Positions 19,511 through 28,507 are shown, counted from the first letter of the stretch. The stretch is DNA of 64,000 bases from Streptomyces sp. NBC_00461 (GCF_036013935.1 NZ_CP107902.1:6543001-6607000); one strand, 5' to 3'. Program-made: numbers and translations. Notes: generated from the sequence alone by a model not told the origin.

Positions 19511-19610
19511 AAGAGAGTACTCCGGCCTCACTGTTTTCGCTGGCTTCTTACTTAAAGGTTCCTGCATATGTAGGTCGCATAACAGCTGGTCAGGGCCTTT
19601 TCCCACACCC

Positions 19611-19668
19611 TTGACAGGCGTTTTGGTCTGGTCCAAGCTCCGGGTACTGGTCTACACCATTGGTCCAG
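19611..19668 (+). promoter_or_regulatory. dasA promoter with two dre-like operators
   Basis: A TTGACA -35 box (19611-19616) is followed by TTGGTCTGGTCCAA (19623-19636), which overlaps the spacer, and by ACTGGTCTACACCAT with a half-site TGGTCCAG (19646-19668). DasR bound here would cover the promoter. The -10 is weak (about 19634-19639). Confidence 0.8.
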
Positions 19669-19715
19669 GTCCCGGCCCATGGGCGGGGGGGTGTGGCATC
19701 CCTGAGGAGGGTGGC

Positions 19716-20999
19716 GTGAAGCGCAAGCTGACAGTCGCGATCGGTATCGCGGGCATGATGGTCTCCATCGCCGCGTGCGGCGGCAATGACGACAAGGGCT
19801 CTTCCAACAGCGGCGCGGACGCCAAGGAACTGACCGTCTGGCTCACCGTCGACGCCCAGAACAACTGGCCTGACCTGGTGAAGGCCGCCGACGCCTCGGT
19901 CAAGAAGGCGCATCCCGGCATCAAGATCAACCACGAGTACTACGGCTGGCCGGACAAGAACACCAAGCTCGACGCCGTCCTCGCCACCGACAAGGCGCCG
20001 GACGTGGTCGAGATGGGCAACACCGAGATGCTCGGCTACATGGTCAAGGGCGCCTTCGCCCCCGTCGACGCCTCGAAGTTCACCAACTCCTCCGCCTGGC
20101 TCGACGGCCTCAAGGCCTCGGTCACGTACGGCGGCAAGACCTACGGCGTCCCGTACTACGCGGGTGGCCGCGTCGCCAACTGGCGCAAGGACGTGTTCGC
20201 CTCGGCCGGCGTCAAGACCCCGCCGAAGACGTACGCCGAACTCACCGCCGCCCTCGACAAGGTGCAGAAGAAGGAGGGCGACAAGTTCTCCGCCTGGTAC
20301 CAGCCCACCCGCGACTGGTACGCGGCCATGTCCTTCGTCTACGACGCCGGCGGTTCCATCGCCGAGGAGTCGGGCGGCCAGTGGAAGGCGAACCTCTCCT
20401 CGCCGGAGTCCGTCAAGGGCCTCACCGAGTTCAAGAACGTCGTCGACAAGTACATGCACGGCGACAAGACCAAGGACGAGTCCGACCGTTACATCGTCTA
20501 CGGCCAGGGCAAGTCCAGCATGATCTTCGGCGCCGCGTGGGAGGGGGCGACCTCCGCCGACCCGAAGAACGACAAGACCGGCAAGCTCAAGAACAACCTC
20601 GAGAACTTCGTGATGCCCGGTCCGTCCGGCAAGAACATGCCCGTCTTCCTCGGCGGCTCCGACCTCGCCATCCCGGTGAAGTCCAAGGCGCAGGCCGTCG
20701 CCGCCGAGTGGATCAACGCCTTCACCGGCCCCTCCGGCCAGAAGGGCCTGATCGCCAAGGGCAACCTGCCCAACAACAAGACCGACCTCGCGACCCTGAA
20801 GAACGACCCCGCGACGGCGGTCCCGGCCACCGCGGCCGAGTCCAACTGGTTCGTCCCGATGGCGCCGGGCTGGGGCCAGGTCGAGAAGGCCCAGGTCCTG
20901 CAGACCATGCTGCAGAACATCGGCACCGGCAAGAAGTCGGTCGAGGCAGCCGCGAAGGACGCGGACGCCGCGATCGACAAGGTCATCAACACCAAGTGA
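19716..20999 (+). CDS. dasA: ABC sugar-binding lipoprotein DasA (chitobiose uptake)
   Basis: Extracytoplasmic solute-binding protein of 427 residues for N,N'-diacetylchitobiose import. GTG 19716 has GAGGAGGG 4-5 nt upstream. Signal peptide residues 1-21 end in the lipobox SIAAC, so the mature protein is lipid-anchored. The rest has the cluster-1 sugar-binding fold (ELTVWLTVDAQNNWPDLVKAADAS; VPYYAGGRVANWRKDVFASAG). It heads dasA-dasB-dasC and, as is common in Streptomyces, no ATPase gene follows; the shared MsiK ATPase would serve it. Expression is controlled by DasR through the dre sites upstream. Confidence 0.95.
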   Translation: MKRKLTVAIGIAGMMVSIAACGGNDDKGSSNSGADAKELTVWLTVDAQNNWPDLVKAADASVKKAHPGIKINHEYYGWPDKNTKLDAVLATDKAPDVVEMGNTEMLGYMVKGAFAPVDASKFTNSSAWLDGLKASVTYGGKTYGVPYYAGGRVANWRKDVFASAGVKTPPKTYAELTAALDKVQKKEGDKFSAWYQPTRDWYAAMSFVYDAGGSIAEESGGQWKANLSSPESVKGLTEFKNVVDKYMHGDKTKDESDRYIVYGQGKSSMIFGAAWEGATSADPKNDKTGKLKNNLENFVMPGPSGKNMPVFLGGSDLAIPVKSKAQAVAAEWINAFTGPSGQKGLIAKGNLPNNKTDLATLKNDPATAVPATAAESNWFVPMAPGWGQVEKAQVLQTMLQNIGTGKKSVEAAAKDADAAIDKVINTK

Positions 21000-21100
21000 C
21001 CTTCGGAGCAGGGCTCTGTTGCGCCGACAGGGCCCTGCTTCCCGTACGCCCGTACGGGTTTCGCTTTCGTACGACCTGAGGGACCGCTGAGGAGCGCGCC

Positions 21101-22090
21101 ATGAGTGCCGCAGACACGACCACCCCCGCCAAGGTGCCGCCGCCGCGGCAGGCGCCGCCACCGGCGCCGGTCACCAAGTACCCACGCAGAGCCCGGACTT
21201 CGGGCGGCTCGGCCACGCCGTGGCTGCTGCTCGCCCCCTGCCTGCTGATCCTGGCGCTGGTCCTCGGCTATCCGCTGGTCCGCCTGGTCACCCTCTCCTT
21301 GCAGAAGTTCGGGCAGTCCCAGCTGTGGGGCTTCCAGCCGGCCGACTGGGTCGGGTTCGACAACTTCAGCGGCGTACTGGGCGACGGCGAGTTCTGGCAG
21401 GTCGTGGTGCGCACGATCGTCTTCGCCGCCGGCTCGGTCATCTTCACCATGGTGCTGGGCATGCTGATCGCCCTGCTCCTGCAGCGGGTCTCCGGGTGGG
21501 TGAAGACGCTCGTCAACATCGTGCTGGTGGCCAGCTGGGGCATGCCCATCATCGTCGCCACCACGGTCTTCAAGTGGCTGTTCGACGCCGACTACGGCAT
21601 CCTCAACGCGCTGCTCAGCAAGCTGCCCGGGGTCGACCTGATCGGCCACAACTGGTTCGCGAGCGGCCCGCAGGGCCTGGCCGTGATCATGCTCCTTGTG
21701 GTCTGGGGAGCCGTCCCCTTCGTCGTCATCACCCTCAGCGCCGGCCTCACCCAGGTCCCCGCCGAACTGGAAGAAGCGGCCCGGCTGGACGGCGCCGGCT
21801 CCTGGGGCGTCTTCCGCCACGTCACCCTGCCCATCCTCAAGCCGATCATCGTGATGCTCACGACCCTTTCGGTCATCTGGGACATGGGCGTCTTCCCGCA
21901 GGTCTTCGTGATGCGCAACGGCCACCCCGAGCAGGAGTTCCAGCTCCTGACCACCTACTCGTACGACCGTGCCTTCGTCGTCAACGACTACGCGCAGGGC
22001 TCGGCGATCGCCCTGATCACCGTTGTGCTGATGCTCGGTGTGGTCGCCGTGTACATGCGCCAGATGCTGAAGATCGGAGAGGTCGAATGA
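21101..22090 (+). CDS. dasB: ABC sugar transporter permease DasB
   Basis: Inner-membrane permease of 329 residues with about six helices after a Pro-rich N-terminal 35 residues. The EAA loop (EEAARLDGAGSWGVFRHVTLP, around residues 225-245) is where the ATPase docks. ATG 21101 has GAGGAG 6-7 nt upstream. The stop overlaps the dasC start (ATGA at 22087-22090). It should form the heteromeric channel for chitobiose with DasC. Confidence 0.94.
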   Translation: MSAADTTTPAKVPPPRQAPPPAPVTKYPRRARTSGGSATPWLLLAPCLLILALVLGYPLVRLVTLSLQKFGQSQLWGFQPADWVGFDNFSGVLGDGEFWQVVVRTIVFAAGSVIFTMVLGMLIALLLQRVSGWVKTLVNIVLVASWGMPIIVATTVFKWLFDADYGILNALLSKLPGVDLIGHNWFASGPQGLAVIMLLVVWGAVPFVVITLSAGLTQVPAELEEAARLDGAGSWGVFRHVTLPILKPIIVMLTTLSVIWDMGVFPQVFVMRNGHPEQEFQLLTTYSYDRAFVVNDYAQGSAIALITVVLMLGVVAVYMRQMLKIGEVE

Positions 22091-22974
22091 CCATCATGGA
22101 CGCCGTCGCCACCACGGGGAGCGGGGCTGGGCGCGGGCGGGGGAGCACCCCGCGGCCCCGCAACTCCAAGCTCGGCTGGAACCTCCTCGGTCTCCTCGTC
22201 TTCCTCACCGCCGGCTTCCCCGTCTACTGGATGCTCAACACGGCCATCAAGCCGGCCAAGGACACCATCGACCCCGACCCGAGCCTGCTGCCGACCGGCT
22301 TCACGCTCGACAACTTCCGCCGGGCGCTGGCCATCGCGGACTTCTGGGGCCCGGTCGGCCGCAGCCTGATCGTCTCCCTCACCGTGGTGGCGATCGGCAT
22401 CGTCGTCGGCATGCTGGCCGCGCTCGCCATCTCCCGGTTCGCCTTCCGCGGCCGCAAGATCGTCATCGTCGGCATCCTCGCGGTCCAGATGGTCCCGCTG
22501 GTCGCCATGATCATCCCGATCTTCCTGCTCCTCAACGACCTGGAGCAGTACGACAAGCTCTCCGGCCTGATCATCACCTACCTGACCTTCATCCTCCCCT
22601 TCACGGTGTGGACGCTGCGCGGCTTCATCGTCAACATCCCGAAGGAGCTGGAGGAGGCGGCGATGGTGGACGGCTGTTCCCGCACGGGCGCCTTCATCCG
22701 GGTCGTCTTCCCGCTCCTGGCCCCGGGCATGGTCGCCACCTCGGTCTACGGCTTCATCCAGGCCTGGAACGAGTACCTCTACGCCCTGATGCTGCTCAGC
22801 CAGAAGAACCAGACCGCGACGGTCTGGCTCGGCAACTTCACCACCAAGCACGGCACCGAATACGCACCGATGATGGCCGGAGCCACGATGATGGCCGTGC
22901 CGATCGTCGTGCTGTTCCTCCTCGTCCAGCGCAAGATGGCCGCGGGGCTGACCGCGGGCGCAGTGAAGGGATAA
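22087..22974 (+). CDS. dasC: ABC sugar transporter permease DasC
   Basis: Second permease subunit, 295 residues, six helices, with EAA loop ELEEAAMVDGCSRTGAFIRV (about 196-215). The start overlaps dasB's stop; a second in-frame ATG four codons on could also be used. It is followed after 9 bases by the GH3 hexosaminidase gene, so import and intracellular cleavage of the disaccharide are genetically linked. Confidence 0.94.
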   Translation: MTIMDAVATTGSGAGRGRGSTPRPRNSKLGWNLLGLLVFLTAGFPVYWMLNTAIKPAKDTIDPDPSLLPTGFTLDNFRRALAIADFWGPVGRSLIVSLTVVAIGIVVGMLAALAISRFAFRGRKIVIVGILAVQMVPLVAMIIPIFLLLNDLEQYDKLSGLIITYLTFILPFTVWTLRGFIVNIPKELEEAAMVDGCSRTGAFIRVVFPLLAPGMVATSVYGFIQAWNEYLYALMLLSQKNQTATVWLGNFTTKHGTEYAPMMAGATMMAVPIVVLFLLVQRKMAAGLTAGAVKG

Positions 22975-22983
22975 CGCCCCCCG

Positions 22984-24471
22984 ATGACGACATTCGCCAG
23001 CGGCACAGACACCCTGACCCGCGACGCCCTGTCGGTCCTGCAACCGGGCTTCACCGGCACCACCGCCCCCGACTGGCTGCTGCGCCGCCTCGGGGAGGGC
23101 CTCGCCTCGGTCGGCCTGTTCGGCCGCAACATCGCCTCGCCCGAACAACTGGCCGCCCTGACCGCCCAGTTGCGCGCCGAACGCGACGACGTCCTCGTCG
23201 CCATCGACGAGGAGGGCGGGGACGTGACCCGCCTGGAGGTGCGGACCGGTTCCAGCTTCCCCGGCAACCTCGCGCTGGGCGCCGTGGACGACGTGGAACT
23301 GACCCGGGAGGTGGCCACCGAGCTGGGGCGCCGCCTGGCCGCCTGCGGGGTGAACCTCAACTGGGCCCCGTCGGCCGACGTGAACTCCAATCCGGACAAC
23401 CCCGTGATCGGCGTGCGCTCCTTCGGCGCCGACACCGGCCTGGTCGCCCGGCACACCGCCGCCTACGTCACCGGCCTGCAGTCCGCCGGCGTCGCCGCCT
23501 GCACCAAGCACTTCCCGGGCCACGGGGACACGGCCGTCGACTCCCACCACGCGCTGCCCCGCATCGACGTGGACACGGCGGTACTGAACTCCCGCGAACT
23601 GGCGCCCTTCCGCGCCGCCATCGCCGCCGGCACCCGCGCCACCATGAGCGCCCACATCCTGGTCCCCGCCCTGGACCCGGACCGCCCGGCCACGCTCTCG
23701 CGCACCGTCCTCACCGATCTCCTGCGCGGCGAACTCGGCTACGACGGACTGATCGTCACCGACGGCATGGAGATGCAGGCCATCGCCGGTACGTACGGCA
23801 TCGAGCGGGGCAGCGTCCTCGCCCTGGCCGCCGGCGCCGACGCGATCTGCGTGGGCGGCGGCCTCGCCGACGACGAGACCGTACGCCGCCTGCGCGACGC
23901 CCTCGTCTCGGCGGTGCACACCGGCGAACTCCCCGAGGAACGCCTGGCGGACGCGGCGGAACGGGTCCGGGCGCTGGCGCGCTGGACCGCCGCCGCGGCA
24001 CAGGCCGACGCGGAACGCACCGCCGACCCGGAGGTCGGCCTGCGCGCGGCCCGCCGCGCCCTGAGGGTGACCGGCGCCGAACGCTTCACCCCGCTCACCG
24101 AACCGCCCTACGTCGCCGCCCTCACCCCCGTCGCCAACTTCGCTGTCGGCGACGAGACACCCTGGGGCGTCGCAGCGGAACTCTTCCGCCTTCTCCCCGG
24201 CACCGAGACGGGCAGCTTCGCCGGCGAGCACGCGGGCCGCACGGCCCTGGACGCGGCCGGCCCCCGCCGCATCGTGGCCGTCGTCCGCGACGAACACCGT
24301 CATCCCTGGATGGCCACGGCCCTCGACACCCTGCTCGCGGCCCGCCCCGACACGATCGTGGTCGAGATGGGCCTCCCGCAGGCTCCTGCCCGCGGCGCCC
24401 TCCACATCGCCACCCACGGCGCTGCCCGGGTCTGCGGCCGCGCGGCGGCGGAGGTCATCGCGGGCGCGTAG
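22984..24471 (+). CDS. dasD: GH3 beta-N-acetylhexosaminidase (DasD/NagZ-like)
   Basis: Cytoplasmic glycosidase of 495 residues that would split imported chitobiose into GlcNAc. GH3 NagZ-type marks are DEEGG (75-79), KHFPGHGDT (175-183), the Asp/His acid-base dyad in DSHH (186-189) and the nucleophile D260 in IVTDGMEMQ. No signal peptide is seen. A C-terminal domain of about 150 residues follows the barrel. It lies 9 bases after dasC and ends before a strong terminator at 24487-24522. In S. coelicolor I recall dasD at this position with N-acetyl-glucosaminidase activity. Confidence 0.9.
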   Translation: MTTFASGTDTLTRDALSVLQPGFTGTTAPDWLLRRLGEGLASVGLFGRNIASPEQLAALTAQLRAERDDVLVAIDEEGGDVTRLEVRTGSSFPGNLALGAVDDVELTREVATELGRRLAACGVNLNWAPSADVNSNPDNPVIGVRSFGADTGLVARHTAAYVTGLQSAGVAACTKHFPGHGDTAVDSHHALPRIDVDTAVLNSRELAPFRAAIAAGTRATMSAHILVPALDPDRPATLSRTVLTDLLRGELGYDGLIVTDGMEMQAIAGTYGIERGSVLALAAGADAICVGGGLADDETVRRLRDALVSAVHTGELPEERLADAAERVRALARWTAAAAQADAERTADPEVGLRAARRALRVTGAERFTPLTEPPYVAALTPVANFAVGDETPWGVAAELFRLLPGTETGSFAGEHAGRTALDAAGPRRIVAVVRDEHRHPWMATALDTLLAARPDTIVVEMGLPQAPARGALHIATHGAARVCGRAAAEVIAGA

Positions 24472-24486
24472 AGCCGTGCGACGAGC

Positions 24487-24522
24487 CAGGCGCCGGTTCC
24501 CTCCGGAGGGAACCGGCGCCTG
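24487..24522. terminator. Bidirectional terminator after das operon
   Basis: A perfect 18-bp inverted repeat with no intervening bases (arms 24487-24504 and 24505-24522) between the convergent GH3 gene and nagB. GC-rich with no T-run, the form usual in Streptomyces. Confidence 0.85.
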
Positions 24523-24620
24523 TATGCCGTCGGGGGCGCGGGCCACTGCGCGACCGGGCCACGACCACCAGCAGTCCGCGAACAGCCGATCCCGGCAGAC
24601 GAGACCGCCTCCAGATCCCC

Positions 24621-25406
24621 TTAAATCCCCTGCCAATCAGGCTTGTTGACATACGTGTGCCGGAAATAATCGGCCAGCTTCAACTTGGACGCGGCACCCT
24701 CGTCGACCACGACCGTCGCATGCGGATGCAACTGCAGCGCCGACGCCGGGCACATCGCGGCCATCGGTCCCTCGACCGTCGCGGCGACCGCGTCCGCCTT
24801 GCCCTCTCCCGTCGCGAGGAGCACCAGGTGCCGCGCCTCCAGGATCGTCCCGATGCCCTGCGTGATCACGTGGTGCGGCACCTGCTCGATGTCGCCCTCG
24901 AAGAAACGCGCGTTGTCGATCCGGGTCTGCTCGGTCAGCGTCTTGATCCGGGTGCGCGAGGCGAGCGACGAGCACGGCTCGTTGAACCCGATATGCCCAT
25001 CGGTCCCGATCCCGAGCACCTGCAGATCCACCCCGCCGGCCTCGGCCAGCGCGGCGTCGTACGCCTCGCACGCCCCCAGCACGTCCTCGGCCGTCCCGTC
25101 GGGCCCCATGAACGCGTCCATCCCGATCCCGAGCTGCTCCAGCACCTCGCGCCTGAGCACGGAACGGTACGACTCCGGATGCTCAGCCGGCAGCCCCACA
25201 TACTCGTCGAGCTGCGCGATCCGCGCCCGCGAGACATCCACGACGCCCGACCGGACCTTGGCCGCGAGCGCCTCGTAGATGGGCAGCGGGGTCGAGCCGG
25301 TGGCCACGCCGAGCAGCGCCTCGGGCTTGCGCCGCAGGAGCTGGGCCATGGCCTCGGCGATCAGCTCGCCGCCCGACTTGGCGTCCGGAACGATGACAAC
25401 TTCCAC
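24621..25406 (-). CDS. nagB: Glucosamine-6-phosphate deaminase
   Basis: A 261-residue enzyme turning glucosamine-6-phosphate into fructose-6-phosphate and ammonia, the committed catabolic step and the step that removes DasR's inducer. Motifs are GVATGSTPLPIY (33-44), QLDEYVGL (64-71) with the catalytic Asp, and GIGTDGHIGFNEP (132-144) with the ring-opening His. The GTG at 25406 has no clear ribosome site. A dre site lies 28 bases upstream, so DasR directly links this gene to GlcNAc supply. Confidence 0.95.
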   Translation of the reverse strand: MEVVIVPDAKSGGELIAEAMAQLLRRKPEALLGVATGSTPLPIYEALAAKVRSGVVDVSRARIAQLDEYVGLPAEHPESYRSVLRREVLEQLGIGMDAFMGPDGTAEDVLGACEAYDAALAEAGGVDLQVLGIGTDGHIGFNEPCSSLASRTRIKTLTEQTRIDNARFFEGDIEQVPHHVITQGIGTILEARHLVLLATGEGKADAVAATVEGPMAAMCPASALQLHPHATVVVDEGAASKLKLADYFRHTYVNKPDWQGI

Positions 25407-25433
25407 GCTGGGCCTGCCGTTCTGAAGGGCTGT

Positions 25434-25449
25434 GTGGTTTAGACCAATC
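25434..25449. promoter_or_regulatory. dre operator between nagB and the SIS gene
   Basis: GTGGTTTAGACCAATC contains TGGTTTAGACCA, one mismatch from the dre core. It is centred about 35 bases before nagB and 165 bases before the divergent SIS gene and may control both. Confidence 0.85.
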
Positions 25450-25605
25450 TAACAGAATCGACCTCTGCGCCCCAGGGTGGAAGCGGGACATCGCCATTCC
25501 ACGTGGAGGACAGGCACCGTTGGGCACAGGGGAGTGGAATGGGTGCGGTGCTGCCGGTGTGCAGCGCCGCTCACGGCGACGAGCGACACCCGGGAGGAAC
25601 CCACC

Positions 25606-26724
25606 ATGACCGCCACGACGCCCGACCCGGCACCCGCCTCGACACCGGCCCCGGCATCCGCCACGACCCCCGGCCCTCGGCACGACGTCCCGGGCCGGAT
25701 CATGGCCCGTGAGATGGCCGAGCAGCCCGCCGTGCTGCGCCGCATCCTCGAGCAGGGCGCCCCCGTCATCCGGCGGGTGGCCCAGGACATCGCCGCCCGC
25801 AAACCCCGCTTCGTCCTGCTGACCGCCCGCGGCACCTCCGACAACGCCGCCCTCTACGCCAAGTACCTCCTTGAGATCCGTCTCGGCCTGCCCTGCGGCC
25901 TCACCTCGATGTCCACCACCACGGCCTACGGCGCCCGCCCCGACCTCACCGACGTCCTCGTCGTCACCGTCAGCCAGTCCGGCGGCTCCCCGGACCTCGT
26001 GGCCTCGACCCGTGCCGCCCGCGAGGCCGGCGCGATCACCCTCGCGGTCACCAACAACCCCGACTCACCGCTGGCCGGCGTCTCCGAATACCACGTCGAC
26101 ATCATGGCCGGGCCGGAGAAGGCCCTTCCCGCGACCAAGACCTATACGGCCTCCCTCCTCGCCCTCTACCTCTTCGTCGAAGGTCTTCGCGGCGGCGACG
26201 GCGCCCCCGCGAAGGTGCTGCCGGACCTCGCCGAGCAGCTACTCGCCCGGCAGGACGAGGTCCGCGCCCTCGCCGCCCGCTACCGGTTCGCCGAACGCAT
26301 GGTCATCACCTCCCGCGGCTACGGCTATCCCACGGCCAAGGAAGCCGCCCTCAAGCTCATGGAGACCAGCTACATCCCCGCCCTCTCCTACTCCGGTGCC
26401 GATCTGCTGCATGGCCCGCTCGCCATGGTCGACAACGTCTCCCCGGTCATCGCGGTCGTCACCGCCGGCAGGGGCGGCGAAGCCCTCCAGCCCGTCCTGG
26501 ACCGGCTGCGCGGTCGCGGCGCCGACCTGTTCGTCGTCGGTCCCAGGAGTCAGGTCGAGCAGGCCTCGGCCGGCTTCGTCCTGCCCACCGAGGGCGTGGC
26601 CGAGGAGGTCCAGCCGGTCCTGGAGATCATCCCGCTGCAGCTGCTGGCCCACGAGATCACCATCGCCCGCGGCCAGGACCCGGACGCCCCCCGCGCACTG
26701 GCGAAGGTGACGGAGACGCACTGA
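25606..26724 (+). CDS. SIS-domain sugar-phosphate isomerase/deaminase
   Basis: A 372-residue protein with two SIS domains (about 45-190 and 215-365), similar to the isomerase half of GlmS but with no glutaminase domain. Typical sugar-phosphate loops are TARGTSDNAALYAKYL and TVSQSGGSPDLVAS, and late in the protein KEAALKLMETSY. Lacking the amidotransferase half, it is likelier to deaminate or isomerise an amino-sugar phosphate, like AgaS/NagB-II, than to make one. ATG 25606 follows GGGAGGAA by 6-7 nt. It is divergent from nagB and shares the dre region, supporting a role in GlcNAc breakdown. Confidence 0.85.
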   Translation: MTATTPDPAPASTPAPASATTPGPRHDVPGRIMAREMAEQPAVLRRILEQGAPVIRRVAQDIAARKPRFVLLTARGTSDNAALYAKYLLEIRLGLPCGLTSMSTTTAYGARPDLTDVLVVTVSQSGGSPDLVASTRAAREAGAITLAVTNNPDSPLAGVSEYHVDIMAGPEKALPATKTYTASLLALYLFVEGLRGGDGAPAKVLPDLAEQLLARQDEVRALAARYRFAERMVITSRGYGYPTAKEAALKLMETSYIPALSYSGADLLHGPLAMVDNVSPVIAVVTAGRGGEALQPVLDRLRGRGADLFVVGPRSQVEQASAGFVLPTEGVAEEVQPVLEIIPLQLLAHEITIARGQDPDAPRALAKVTETH

Positions 26725-26834
26725 GCCGGTGGCTCCGGCGGTTCAGGGCTCGCGTCCCACGCCCCGATCCGCAGCCCGCCGGCCATGGATACGGCCGTGC
26801 GCGCCCGGCGGACAGGCCGCGCCCCGGAGAACAC

Positions 26835-27587
26835 CTACGTGAGCGAACCCCCTGTCGCGTCCACCCAGCTTCCCGTCACCCACCGTCCGGCATCCGACGC
26901 CAGGAACGCCACCACGTCCGCTATGTCGGCCGGCTCGCCCACCCGCCCCAGCGCCGAGACCGCGGCCGCCTGCGCCCAGCCGTCCTCGGTGGCATGCAGG
27001 AACTCGTGGGTGTTGTCCGTGTCCACGAACCCCGGCGCCACCGAGTTCACCGTGATGCCCCGCGCGCCCAGCACCTTCGACAGGTCCCGGGAGAACACGT
27101 CCAGCGCGCCCTTGGTCATCGCGTACGCCATGTTCCCCGGCATGACGGCGGACCGGGCGAGGCCCGACGAGATGTTGATGACCCGGCCGCCGTCCCGCAT
27201 CCGCTCGGCGCCCTGCTTCACGAGGAAGAACGGCGCCTTCACATTCACCGCGAAGACCCTGTCGTACTCCTCCTCGTCCATGTCCTCGATCGGCCGCGTG
27301 TTCCCGATCCCGGCGTTGTTCACCAGGATGTCCAGCCCCTCCGCATGCCGGTCGAACTCCGTCCAGAGGGCCTGCGTGTCCCCGGGGCGTCCCAGCTCGA
27401 CGCCGATCGCGAACGCGGAACCGCCCGCGGCCTCGATCGCCGTCACCGTCTCCTTCGCCGCCCGCTCGTTCCTCCCGTAGTGCACCGCGACCCGGGCCCC
27501 CTCGCGCCCCAGCCGCTCGGCGATCCCGCGCCCGATCCCCCTGCTCGCTCCCGTGACGAGTGCCGTCCTGCCCGCAAGCACGCCCAT
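26835..27587 (-). CDS. Short-chain dehydrogenase/reductase (SDR)
   Basis: A 250-residue oxidoreductase of the classical SDR type. Cofactor motif TGASRGIG (13-20), NNAG (about 89-92), catalytic Ser in NISSG and the YAMTK Tyr/Lys pair, and the C-terminal VDATGG are present. The substrate is unknown. ATG 27587 follows AGGGGG by 6 nt. It is divergent from a TetR regulator; two matching 15-bp operators in the 97-base gap suggest direct control by it. Confidence 0.92.
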   Translation of the reverse strand: MGVLAGRTALVTGASRGIGRGIAERLGREGARVAVHYGRNERAAKETVTAIEAAGGSAFAIGVELGRPGDTQALWTEFDRHAEGLDILVNNAGIGNTRPIEDMDEEEYDRVFAVNVKAPFFLVKQGAERMRDGGRVINISSGLARSAVMPGNMAYAMTKGALDVFSRDLSKVLGARGITVNSVAPGFVDTDNTHEFLHATEDGWAQAAAVSALGRVGEPADIADVVAFLASDAGRWVTGSWVDATGGSLT

Positions 27588-27610
27588 GTCGACGCCCCCT
27601 TCGCAATTCC

Positions 27611-27673
27611 CTAGCGGTCGCTACAGAAAGGACCGTACAGCAGCCCGCCGATATTTCTCTAGCACCCGCTATA
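27611..27673. promoter_or_regulatory. Paired operators between SDR and TetR genes
   Basis: CTAGCGGTCGCTACA (27611-27625) and CTAGCACCCGCTATA (27659-27673) share the frame CTAGC-N3-CGCTAYA. The first contains the palindrome TAGCG-GT-CGCTA. One copy lies near each start codon, the layout expected of a TetR repressor acting on itself and its divergent neighbour. Confidence 0.7.
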
Positions 27674-27684
27674 CAATTCACTCC

Positions 27685-28317
27685 ATGGTGGGCAGCGAGG
27701 AGACCAGCACGAAGGCCGGCGTCACGTCGAAGCCGCGTGGCCGGCCCCGTTCCTTCGACCGTGAGACCGCGCTGGAGAAGGCGGTCATGGCCTTCTGGGA
27801 GCACGGGTACGAGGCGACCTCGGTCTCCGACCTCACCCGCGTCATGGGTATCGGGGCGCCGAGTCTGTACGCGGCGTTCGGTGACAAGCGAGCCCTGTTC
27901 GAAGAGGTCGTGACCTCGTACGGCACGCGCTACGGCTCCTTCGGCGACCGGGCCCTCGCCGAGGAGTCCACCGCCCGGGCGGCCGTGGAGCGGATGCTGC
28001 GGGAGGCCGCCGCCGAGTACACGGCCCCCGACCGCCCGCACGGCTGCCTGGTCATCCACGCGGCGACGAACTGCACGACCCCCGAGGTCGAGGTCTCCCT
28101 GCGCGACCGGCGCAATGCCAACATCGCCGCGTTCGAGAGTCGTATCAAGGACGGCGTCGCGGCAGGGGAGCTGCCGGCCGGCACCGACGCCGCCGCGCTC
28201 GCCCGGCACACGGGGGCGGTCATCCAGGGCATGTCCCAGCAGGCGCGGGACGGGGCGAGCCGGGAGGAACTCGAGGCGCTCGCGGAAATTGCCATGACCA
28301 TCTGGCCCCGCACATGA
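27685..28317 (+). CDS. TetR-family transcriptional regulator
   Basis: A 210-residue repressor-type protein. The N-terminal helix-turn-helix is in residues 18-65 (FDRETALEKAVMAFWEHGYEATSVSDLTRVMGIGAPSLYAAFGDKRALFEE in parts); the C-terminal domain (70-205) resembles the TetR_C group with the PHGCLVIHAA segment often found in regulators of SDR genes. ATG 27685 is the first plausible start after the operator. It probably represses the divergent SDR and itself; the ligand is unknown. Confidence 0.9.
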   Translation: MVGSEETSTKAGVTSKPRGRPRSFDRETALEKAVMAFWEHGYEATSVSDLTRVMGIGAPSLYAAFGDKRALFEEVVTSYGTRYGSFGDRALAEESTARAAVERMLREAAAEYTAPDRPHGCLVIHAATNCTTPEVEVSLRDRRNANIAAFESRIKDGVAAGELPAGTDAAALARHTGAVIQGMSQQARDGASREELEALAEIAMTIWPRT

Positions 28318-28420
28318 ACCGACACGGGTTAGGCTGCGTGAGGGATGCTAGGGCGTCCGAGTAGTCGCTCCGGCCCCGGAACTGACAACAACAAACAGGC
28401 TCCAACGCATGGACACACAG

Positions 28421-28436
28421 AGTGGTCTAGTCCACA
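28421..28436. promoter_or_regulatory. Orphan dre-like DasR site
   Basis: AGTGGTCTAGTCCACA has the same core as the dre site near dasR (GGTCTAGTCCAC). It is about 300 bases upstream of the sensor kinase and 100 bases after the TetR gene. Confidence 0.65.
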
Positions 28437-28480
28437 ATGCGTAAAGAGCGTGCGTTGTAAGCATGCGAAGCAAGCAAGCT

Positions 28481-28507
28481 TCCGTCCTCCCCGCACAGGA
28501 GGACGGA
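28481..28507. terminator. Hairpin in the 28.4-kb intergenic region
   Basis: TCCGTCCTCC and GGAGGACGGA pair perfectly around a seven-base loop. No T-run follows. It may end the TetR transcript or a short transcript begun near the dre site. Confidence 0.45.

Noticed and set aside
21988..24636. 882-codon minus-strand open frame opposite dasC and the GH3 gene
   Set aside because: Antisense shadow; composition is His/Gly/Asp-rich with no domain, and the plus-strand genes are certain.
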